Source of the DNA: Platerodrilus igneus
Taxonomy: Eukaryota > Arthropoda > Insecta > Coleoptera > Lycidae
Direction: 5' to 3'
NCBI GenBank assembly: GCA_036346225.1
Contig: JARFIW010001458.1
Location: 372,001 to 436,000, forward strand
Length of the DNA: 64,000 nucleotides
The notes beneath the pieces are model-generated. The model worked only from the letters and a program-made list of their open reading frames with translations. It was not told the DNA's origin and made no database searches. Each line of letters opens with the position of its first letter. The first letter of the stretch is position 1. This document shows, piece after piece, positions 20,357 to 28,002 of the stretch. Position numbers and translations under genes: made by a program.

Positions 20357-20860
20357 TTATCGCAAATTTAATAGCTTGATGCACTCGTACACAGGTAGCA
20401 CAATAACATTCCAATCTTTCGTAATTTCCATATTATATAAATTCTCTTTTTCAAAATTATTCAACAGCCAATTACTTTTATTAAAGGCTGTGCTCAGCTG
20501 CAATTTGAAATCTTGATCCAATTGTATGTTAAAAACGTCGTCTCCAGTAGTCAAACCATTTAATCTGACTTGTTTTGAGTCTTGAGCAAATTGGTGAATT
20601 TTAAATTTCACTTGAAAAGTACACAATTTCTTCTAATCGAAGTATGAGAATGTTATCGTAGAATCTGCACACATACCACTACAGCAAATAACTTGGATGA
20701 CAGGTTGAAGACCACCATATAAATCAAAACCAACTTATATTATATGGTGGTGAGAATTTGGTAAAAATTCGCCTAACCTATAGGTTGTCTTACCAACTAG
20801 TCGATTGATATTTAATTGTGGTACTCGCACATCACTTGTAACGTCAACACAAGAAAAATT
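20357..20860 (-). pseudogene. Unrecognised protein of about 167 codons, two in-frame stops
   Basis: On the minus strand an ATG at about 20860 starts MNFSCVDVTSDVRVPQLNIN. The frame runs without shift to the TAA at 20357 but meets two stops, after NSHHHII and after TITFSYFD. Segments such as LGEFLPNSHHHII, VGFDLYGGLQPVIQVICCSG and WNVIVLPVYECIKLLNLR have an alternating, beta-rich look. No family recognised. The downstream 101-aa gene follows after 16 bp on the same strand, and a plus-strand gene starts 61 bp upstream, so 20861-20921 is a short divergent control region. The consistent frame across both stops argues that this is a real, recently inactivated gene. Confidence 0.5.
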
Positions 20861-20921
20861 CATCTTTAACTTGTAATTTTGATCGAACTCGACGATACTT
20901 TGACGACGAATGCACTAGAAC

Positions 20922-21299
20922 ATGGCTTCTTCACCTTTTATGCCGATGGTCGAGTGTGCGCAGCTCCTTATTATGTTAATTGGCGTTATATGCAGTCTTG
21001 ACTGGAAAAGTGACGCTTATAATTGTTTTATAGTGGGTTTTATCTGTATGTATTTAACCACCAACACCATTTTTAGAATTTTTATAAAAAATATTCTTAG
21101 CAGTATTTTTAATATAACTCCGTCGTGTAAGAAATCAATTATTATTGTGTTTTTCTTCAGGTTCTTAAATACTTCGGAATTTTTTTCAAATCTAACGACC
21201 CCCTACTTATTTACAGATCAAAGAATTTTCTTGGGGAATCGAAATCAATTATCACGTCTTTCAAAATTAGCTCCAACAAATACCCGCATAGTGTTTTAA
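20922..21299 (+). CDS. 125-aa putative membrane protein
   Basis: Open frame from ATG 20922, MASSPFMPMVECAQLLIMLI. Two or three hydrophobic stretches are visible: residues about 12-29 (AQLLIMLIGVICSLDW), about 34-54 (CFIVGFICMYLTTNTIF) and about 70-82 (KSIIIVFFFRFL). The last 45 residues are polar. No family recognised. It is transcribed divergently from the minus-strand gene pair. The start lies only 61 bp from that gene's ATG. Its coding status rests on length, composition and position. A polyprotein or splice variant cannot be excluded. Confidence 0.45.
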   Translation: MASSPFMPMVECAQLLIMLIGVICSLDWKSDAYNCFIVGFICMYLTTNTIFRIFIKNILSSIFNITPSCKKSIIIVFFFRFLNTSEFFSNLTTPYLFTDQRIFLGNRNQLSRLSKLAPTNTRIVF

Positions 21300-22015
21300 T
21301 ATTCAAAAACCTAGCAGCAAAACACCTCTGCATTTTTATTTAGATTCAACTCAATAATAGAGTAAAACTCAAAAATATTTATTAATATCTAGGATTGTTA
21401 AAATTTTCAATTAGTGCATCCACATTCAAATAATTAAACCAAAAGGTATAATATATATTAATTCTACACGGCGGGCTAGAAAGTGATTCGATAATCTATT
21501 TTAAATGTAGTTCAAAATAAGACGTATTTTTTAAATAAATTTAGTGAAATGTATGATCATCAGTCTTGCATTGTTTTGTCAATGACGTCTGACTATTAAT
21601 TGAATAAAAGTACCTTTCACAATTCTAGTTAATATACGGGAATACGCATTCTATAATTTGATTTAAATTGAGTTAATGTAAGGACAAATTATACTTATAC
21701 TTTCTCTGTGCACATAAATACGGGGGAAATGATACCAAAAGTTTATTTTAAGTTTATTTTTGTAAAACGTAAAGTCGTTCAAAGTGTAAGTAATAGTGTT
21801 TAAGAATTTTCCGTCTTTGAAGATTTTGTGTGAGGACTATCGACAAAGAGTAAGTCTTAGTTTGAATTTTGCAAACGTAGAAGAAATTAATATTTACATG
21901 TATAATTCAAAAACTGTTAATCATTAATTTTTACTAGAATGAACATCTTAAGTATTGCATGCAGTGTGTGTGAAAGCGTTTTTACTGGATGTGACGCCAT
22001 AAAAAATATAACGAG
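21300..22015 (+). promoter_or_regulatory. Upstream region with possible promoter and 88-nt intron
   Basis: No ORF of note. A TATA-like ACATAAATA at about 21712 precedes the 253-aa gene. A good 5' splice site (AGA|GTAAGT, intron start 21850) and 3' splice site (TTTTTACTAG|A, intron end 21937) would define an 88-nt intron in the 5' leader. After it a 37-codon upstream ORF (ATG 21939) overlaps the main start in another frame. All predicted by eye. Confidence 0.35.
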
Positions 22016-22777
22016 ATGCACATCAAGATGGTTTATTTCCAAAAGGAACTAAAAATTACAGACAATGAGTGGGAACAAATTAAGGATTTGGAGAAACAGT
22101 CGACCGCAGCGCATAAAGAATGTATAAACGCAGCAGTTCAGTTAGAGCGACCCAAGTTGCTATTTGAAAAACCATACGCCATAGTAAAATCTTCTTCCAA
22201 AATCATAATTGTAAGCCTGAACCCGTTCGACGGTTATAAAATAATTTTCAGATTTGTTGACATCATTTCGCAGACCATACTTGATGTATCCCTCACCGTA
22301 TTTAGGAAGTTTATATCAAATCTTCCATACATTATACGCACTATGGAAGATGGCATGCGAAATCAGATATGCAAATTCGACGACTTGCGTTTTTATTTAA
22401 ATAAGAATTGTTTAGTGAAGATGGTGACATTTGATGAGACTTATATGTTATTTACCAAAAAAACTTTAGAGCACTTTTTAGGGGTATCTCAGATCGTTCT
22501 CAACCATGCTAATAATTTAAAAGAACTAACGGAAAACGGTATTTCTAATATAGATCCGTTTCTGTTAGATGTAGCAATGGAAAGATATAATAGGAATGAT
22601 GTCTTACATGATGTAATTAAAGGCAAATACAGTAATAGTGATATTGGGGTTATATTATACGAATTTGTAAGAACTTACCCAAGATTGTTTAAAACAGTAT
22701 TTGTAGACAAGTTGAGTACATGGAAAAGTACAACAGGTTTCCATTCCACGCATTTCCAAGCGATGTTTAAATTTTAA
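22016..22777 (+). CDS. 253-aa unrecognised protein, intact
   Basis: Open frame from ATG 22016 (MHIKMVYFQKELKITDNEWE). A second in-frame Met at residue 5 is possible. The N-terminal 50 residues are charged and probably helical. The middle contains IVSLNPFDGYKIIFRFVDII and FRKFISNLPYIIRTMEDGMR, and the C-terminal third is helical (FLLDVAMERYNRNDVLHDVI; LYEFVRTYPRLFKTVFVDKL). No signal peptide or membrane segment. It is the longest intact ORF of the TIR element and lies in its single-copy part, just left of inner arm A. I recognise no domain. Composition and lack of lesions over 253 codons in AT-rich DNA make it very unlikely to be random. Confidence 0.7.
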   Translation: MHIKMVYFQKELKITDNEWEQIKDLEKQSTAAHKECINAAVQLERPKLLFEKPYAIVKSSSKIIIVSLNPFDGYKIIFRFVDIISQTILDVSLTVFRKFISNLPYIIRTMEDGMRNQICKFDDLRFYLNKNCLVKMVTFDETYMLFTKKTLEHFLGVSQIVLNHANNLKELTENGISNIDPFLLDVAMERYNRNDVLHDVIKGKYSNSDIGVILYEFVRTYPRLFKTVFVDKLSTWKSTTGFHSTHFQAMFKF

Positions 22778-23216
22778 GCCATAAATTTTACAGAAAATTC
22801 TGTAGCACTATAAATTACACTTTGTTCTCTTATACGTTTCTAAATTGTTGTATTTCAACTACAGATATTAATAACTGTAAATAAAATTATGTTATAGTTT
22901 TAAATAAAACGATTCTGATTAATAATTGTGTAAAACGTTTATAACACTTTTTTAAAAAATACATATCTTTGTTATGATTCTTTTCATAAGAACTTAGAAA
23001 ACCATTTCAGTTATGTGAACATTTGAAAAATTAAACAATGCCAATGTATACTTTATATTTTATAACATAAACAAGCTAATATATACAAAAAAAAATTCTA
23101 AATTCACATCATTCATTTCTTATAATAGTAGTTGAGGTGGTTAAATTTTTACTTTAAAACTTACAATTTAGTATATATTCCATCTGAATATCTGCCAACA
23201 GTTTTATAAACCCAAT

Positions 23217-23414
23217 CTACTCGATTATTTTTATAAAATCATCCAAATGCTCGGGCATTACTGACACAGCAGTACAGTGCTGTATTGCTTCCTCGTATGA
23301 CTGACACAAAAGACATTTTTCTCCTTCTATCGAAAAGCGCTGCCCACATTCTGCTTTTTTTATTCATAGAGCATTGCGAACACTTTGATGAACCTCCCCA
23401 AAGTTTTTATACAT
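23217..23414 (-). pseudogene. 65-codon Cys-containing ORF, left arm copy (one stop)
   Basis: Starts MYKNFGEVHQSVRNAL, meets a TGA, and continues in frame with KKAECGQRFSIEGEKCLLCQ to a TAG at 23217. CLLC plus a later HC could be a small metal site. No family recognised. Confidence 0.5.
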
Positions 23415-23916
23415 ATTTGATTAATAGTCTCTTTAAACTGTACAATCAACAAATAATAACTTCTATGCGAACAGTCCTTTTATATGAGCTACTCTTATTC
23501 GGATATGTACCGATTGTACCGATTTGTGTGCACGCACGAAACAATAGGTAGGGAATGTAACCTATAAACTAATTCATTACATTCCTTAGGAAAATGCCAA
23601 AGGACTTTAAAAATAATTATGACTTTTTAGACCTCTAGTGTCCGGATAAACGCTATTATTTAAGATTGTGTCACTGTTTTCTGGATCAATTTCCTACACA
23701 GTTTTTCCCAAACTTTGCGTATTAGATTGGTGATTATACTTTACTCTATAAACCGACTTGTATATATTTTCGTCTTTATTTTTTAAATTTTAATACCGAA
23801 TAGAATAATCCTGTATGCAGATAAAACTTCGGAAGAAGAAGCTTTAGACAATTTTTACTAATTACAGTTTAAATTTTGTAAACCACATTTCTAAATACAT
23901 ATACACCGTTTTATTC

Positions 23917-24069
23917 TTAAGACTCCAATATTTGCTTATGAGCTTCTTTGAATTCTTGTTGAGAAGTAGTATATCATTTTTTGTGTTCCACAAACTTCTT
24001 TCGTATGACATCCTGCATAAGATGAAGCTTACGTTTATTTGCAATAAAATATTTAATGTCCGTTATCAT
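23917..24069 (-). pseudogene. 50-codon helical ORF, left arm copy (one stop)
   Basis: Starts MITDIKYFIANKRKLHLMQD. The frame is kept to the TAA at 23917, but a TGA replaces the GGA codon of the right copy after VEHKK. Helical, basic, no family recognised. Confidence 0.55.
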
Positions 24070-24360
24070 AAAACTTCGGATAGGGGCTAACCATTGAACG
24101 TCTTTTTGGGCATGGGTAGGGGTGCGCACGTGCAGGGGTACGCATGGGCGGGGTGCGCACGCGCAGGGGTGCGCATGTGCAGGGGCGTGCCTAGGCGTAC
24201 ACCAGGATGCGTGAAGAACTGCGTTGGATCGTTAATAATCAAATTTTAAAGACGCATTCGATAAAAATAATACAATCACGTTTTACAAAACAACTAATTT
24301 CTAGGGCGGGTAAATTTGTCTAAATATTAAGATGAGAAGATTAAAGCGTTGACAGCATCG

Positions 24361-24883
24361 GCCTTTAGATACCAACATCCTTTTGCTAGACCATGTTTGC
24401 CATGTTGGACCCAGAATCGCCATCTGAATCTTCTTTAGCATCCTCTGTCCTAATAACGTCTTTACAATTACTAAACTCGCACCCACAATTTTTACTCTTA
24501 ACCAAGAACTCCTCACATCGGTTTATAATTATTCATATTTATTTCTAAATAGAACACTTTTTCCAAAGAGCAACCGGACCCACGTGATTCAAATTCCTCT
24601 GATTTTGTTCTCATAGTTTCGCTTAGAACGCGTAGATATTTTCCAGATTACTAGAAGATGTCAACAAAAGAAAATCCAAAAACCATCCTTAAAGCTTTCT
24701 ATTACAGACAATTTTTACTAATACAGTATAAATTTTCTAAACTACATTTCTAAATACTTCTTTCGTACGGTATCCTGCATAAGATGAAGCTTGCGTTTAT
24801 TTGCAATAAAATCTTTAACGCTCGTCATCATGAGGGAAAAATTGATAGGTTAGGTCAGCGCCGCGACGCTGACTTAACCTATC
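24361..24883. other. Spacer of the palindrome with a hairpin
   Basis: Spacer between A and A'. It holds a truncated repeat copy (24690-24835) and, at 24847-24886, a near-perfect hairpin: GATAGGTTAGGTCAGCG, a short CCGCGA loop, and CGCTGACTTAACCTATC (one mismatch). 24361-24689 shows nothing recognised. Confidence 0.6.
24690..24835 (-). pseudogene. Third, truncated copy of the helical ORF in the spacer
   Basis: In the spacer between A and A', the minus strand reads MMTSVKDFIANKRKLHLMQD and then jumps to a downstream part of the repeat (internal deletion after RKKY). It has the same orientation as the left-arm copy. Confidence 0.6.
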
Positions 24884-25176
24884 GATGCTGTCGACGCTTT
24901 AATTTTCTCATCTTAATATCTAAACAAATTGACCCGCTCTGGAAAGTAGTTGTTTTGTAGAACGTGATTGTATTATTTTTATCGAATGCGTCTTTAAAAT
25001 TTGATTAATAACGATCCAACGCAATTCCTCACGCATCCCGATGTACGCTTAGGCACACCCCTACCCATGCGTACCTCTGCGCGTGCGCATTCTGCCCATG
25101 CGCACCCCTGCACGTGCACACCCTTACCCATGCACAAAAAGACCTTCAATCGTTAGCCCCTATCCGAAGTTTCATA

Positions 25177-25326
25177 ATGACGGACATTAAAGATTTTATT
25201 GCAAATAAACGTAAGCTTCATCTTATGCAGGATGTCATACGAAAGAAGTTTGTGGAATACAAAAAAGGATATACTACTTCTCAACAAGAATTCAAAGAAG
25301 CTCATAAACAAATATTGGAGTCTTAA
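25177..25326 (+). CDS. 49-aa helical ORF, right arm copy (intact)
   Basis: Open frame from ATG 25177, MTDIKDFIANKRKLHLMQDV, ending FKEAHKQILES. It is rich in Lys/Glu/Gln and predicted helical by composition. The same ORF is present in the left arm with a single stop and in the central spacer as a truncated third copy. The reading frame is better kept than the surrounding sequence, which supports coding. Function unknown. Confidence 0.55.
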   Translation: MTDIKDFIANKRKLHLMQDVIRKKFVEYKKGYTTSQQEFKEAHKQILES

Positions 25327-25828
25327 GCATAAAACTGTGTATATGTATTTAGAAATGTGGTTTACAAAATTTAAACTGTAATTAGTAAAAATTGTCTGAG
25401 ACTTCTTCTTCCGAAGTTTTATTTGCATACAGGATCATTCTATTCGGTATTAAAATTTAAAAATAAAGACGAAAATATATACAAGTCGGTTTATAGAGTA
25501 AAGTATAATCACCAATCTAATACGCAAAGTTTGGGAAAAACTGTGTAGGAAATTGATCCAGAAAACAGTGACACAATATTAAATAATAGCGTTTATCCGG
25601 ACACTAGAGGTCTAAAAAGTTATAATTATTTTTAAAGTCCTTTGGCATTTTCCTAAGGAATGTAATGAATTAGTTTATAGGTTACATTCCCTACCTGTTG
25701 TTTCGTGCGTGCACACAAATCGGGTACAATCGGTACATATCCGAATAAGAGTAGCTCATATAAAAGGACTGTTCGCATAGAAGTTATTATTTGTTGATTG
25801 TACAGTTTAAAGAGACTATTAATCAAAT

Positions 25829-26027
25829 ATGTATAAAAACTTTGGGGAGGTTCATCAAAGTGTTCGCAATGCTCTACGAATAAAAAAAAGCAGAATGTGG
25901 GCAGCGCTTTTCGATAGAAGGAGAAAAATGTCTTTTGTGTCAGTCATACGAGGAAGCAATACAGCACTGTACTGCTGTGTCAGTAATGCCCGAGCATTTG
26001 GATGATTTTATAAAAATAATCGAGTAG
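25829..26027 (+). pseudogene. 65-codon Cys-containing ORF, right arm copy (frameshift)
   Basis: Counterpart of 23414-23217. Here the stop codon of the left copy reads CGA, but one extra A in the following A-run shifts the frame. The two copies carry different lesions, so the common ancestor was probably open. C-terminus SVMPEHLDDFIKIIE is the same in both. Confidence 0.5.
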
Positions 26028-26340
26028 ATTGGGTTTATAAAACTGTTGGCAGATATTCAGATGGAATATATACTAAATTGTAAGTTTTAAAGTAAAAATT
26101 TAACCACCTCAACTACTATCATAAGAAATGAATGATGTGAATTTAGAATTTTTTTTTGTATATATTAGCTTGTTTATGTTATAAAATATAAAGCATACAT
26201 TGGCATTGTTTAATTTTTCAAATGTTCACATAACTGAAATGGTTATCTTAGTTCTTATGAAAAGAATCATAACAAAGATATGTATTTTTTAAAAAAGTGT
26301 TATAAACGTTTTACACAATTATTAATCAGAATCTGCATTT

Positions 26341-26905
26341 CTTTTAGCGTCACCAAATATGTGGTTAATAGTATGGAAAGTTGAATGAGAATTTTTTCAA
26401 AATGAGCAGTAATGCCGACGACAACTTTTAATTCTGGTAAGTACAATTAATCGTCTCGTAGGAATATTCGAGTTTCACTTCCAAATAATTTACAAAACTG
26501 ACTCGTCATGAATTTAAAACAAATTAGACACATATTTCTTGTATTTCTCAAAACATGTAGTCAATAAAAGCGGCCCTATTTAAAATCTGTTTACAGATTC
26601 GGATTCTGCGTAAAATTCTAGACTAATTTGATGTATCGCATGGTTAAAAAATTTATAAGCATTGTTAAAAATCGCTACCAGCGAAAAATCTTAAAATGAG
26701 GGTAGCTTCTTGGGAGATGATGCTATCTAAAAACTCCTAGTAATTCAGGTAGCTGAGAAAAATTTAATATTAATTGATACCAAACAAGGTACATTTATCG
26801 CTAAAGATGAAATGGCTAGTCGAAGAAAACTATTTTGTCTAGATGTGTGTGGAAATGTGGATGCTGGTGGAAATGTGGTTCCAGGATTCCCAGGTATCCC
26901 CTACT
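26341..26905. repeat. Outer inverted arm B'
   Basis: Inverted match to parts of 18639-19869. It lacks one unit of the left tandem duplication and the 0.37-kb segment around 19270-19640. It ends CCCCTACT at the BEL junction. Confidence 0.8.
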
Positions 26906-27998
26906 GTCACAAAAGTCTCATGAAGGCTTGCGACTACTTTTGGGCGGCACACAAAATCACCTATGCGTTTTAAGTGTTTTCTAACGTCTCACTAAACATT
27001 GAAATCATTTGATTATATACTTAATTACTAGCAAATTTGATAACGCTTCGTGCCGCGCTTGGGAAGCGGAAAACAAAACCGATGACTTACCTGAGTTACA
27101 AAACTTAACCGATTTCTTAAGGAAAGATGTCGATGTCTCGAATCTTTACACGTCAACAGCCGATTGCATCACAACGTATAAACAAGACTTCTAAGTCCTT
27201 TGTTACAGCTTCTACAGAAATATGCTTCTTATGTAGTAACAATCACGCAATTTACTATTGCACATAATTTACAAAACTCGATGGCTTGAACAAATTAAAT
27301 ACGCGTACACGCTTACAGCTATGCATCAACTCTTTAAGCGCTGGTCATTTAACAAAAAATTGCAAATCTACAGGGTGTCGTAAATGTGGAAAATTCCGCC
27401 ACACCCTTTTATGTTTTAAAAGTAATTTTACAAATAAGCAGTCTACTTCTGCACAAAATACTTCACAGAACAACGCTACTACTGCTGATAATCAGCAACC
27501 TGTTCCTACAACATCAGCTGCACCTTTTAGGGGACTGTTCATACTTCTGCGAAGTTACAAGTTTTACTTTCCACTGCAGTTGTCATAGTTGTTGACGTTT
27601 TTGGCAAACCACACGACTGCAGTGTTCTTTTAGACAACGCAAGCCAATCGAACTTTATATCTCAACGTCTTTGTGACATCTTACAATTGCCAAAACACAA
27701 ACACTTCCATTTTTGGAATTAATTAATTGAATCATAATGTTAGTCACATTGTCACAGTCACAATTAAATCCAATGCAAACAATTTTGCAACAACACTTAG
27801 TTGTTTAGTTTTGCCAAACATAACTAGTCACTTGCCAAATACATACATTTGCCATACGTCATTAGATATACCCAAATATATTAAACTTGCTGATTCAAAT
27901 TTTGGTCACCCAGCTCCGGTAGATTTGCTGATTGGTGCAGACACTTTTTGGGATTTATTAGGTATTGGACAAATTAAACTTGGCAAAAATGGCCCCTG
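26906..27998 (+). pseudogene. BEL/Pao Gag C-terminal zinc region and protease
   Basis: After the insertion the homology resumes with SHEGLRLLLGGTQNHLCVLS, then LIIYLITSKFDNASCRAWEA (about 27009-27194). A zinc region with FLCSNNHAIYYC and CINSLSAGHLTKNCKSTGC follows at 27220-27420. The protease part carries DCSVLLDNASQSNFIS, with the catalytic Asp kept but the usual LLDSGSQ altered. The 27727-28002 frame ends APVDLLIGADTFWDLLGIGQ, the C-terminal protease segment (DUF1758-like). Several stops and frameshifts. It joins the gypsy fragment in the same region at about 27998. Confidence 0.75.
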
Positions 27999-28002
27999 CT
28001 AA

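Larger units (their letters stand above)
22911..24360. repeat. Inner palindromic arm A
   Basis: 1.45-kb inverted copy of 24884-26333 with only scattered differences. It contains two short minus-strand ORFs (24069-23917 and 23414-23217) and a GC-rich stretch (24107-24205) made of alternating GCGCAC/GTGC pieces. Inner end TTGACAGCATCG. Confidence 0.85.
24884..26333. repeat. Inner palindromic arm A'
   Basis: Inverted copy of 22911-24360, equal in length within a few bases. Outer end ATTAATCAGAATC at 26333, 7 bp before the outer arm B' starts. On the left, arm A is separated from arm B by the 3-kb gene region. Confidence 0.85.
18639..26905. mobile_element. Unclassified 8.27-kb TIR element with viral-like compact genes
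   Basis: The left end AGTAGGGGATAATTGAAAATC and the right end (inverted) AGTAGGGGATACCTGGGAATC form terminal inverted repeats. Flanks GTCACG and GTCACA are a 6-bp near-duplication (5 of 6) within the BEL gag reading frame. Layout: outer arm B (18639-19869), unique gene region (19870-22910), inner arm A (22911-24360), spacer (24361-24883), A' (24884-26333), B' (26341-26905). A 6-bp duplication is typical of Maverick/Polintons, but no polB, integrase, ATPase or capsid gene is recognised here. It could also be a TIR DNA transposon or an integrated virus of another kind. I see no transposase. Confidence 0.75.
18181..27998 (+). mobile_element. BEL/Pao retrotransposon remnant (gag-pro), split
   Basis: Two blocks of a BEL/Pao gag-protease region, 18181-18638 and 26906-27998, separated by an 8.27-kb insertion. 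No LTR, RT or integrase of this element is seen. Its left end abuts a truncated tRNA-like repeat and its right end changes without spacer into a gypsy pol fragment at about 27998. Confidence 0.8.

Noticed and set aside
23285..23551. Plus-strand 88-codon frame in arm A
   Set aside because: It overlaps the Cys-containing minus-strand ORF, which is better supported by its conserved frame in both arms.
18639..26905. Calling the 8.27-kb element a Polinton outright
   Set aside because: Only the 6-bp near-duplication and the TIR fit. No Polinton hallmark gene is recognised and the duplication has one mismatch.
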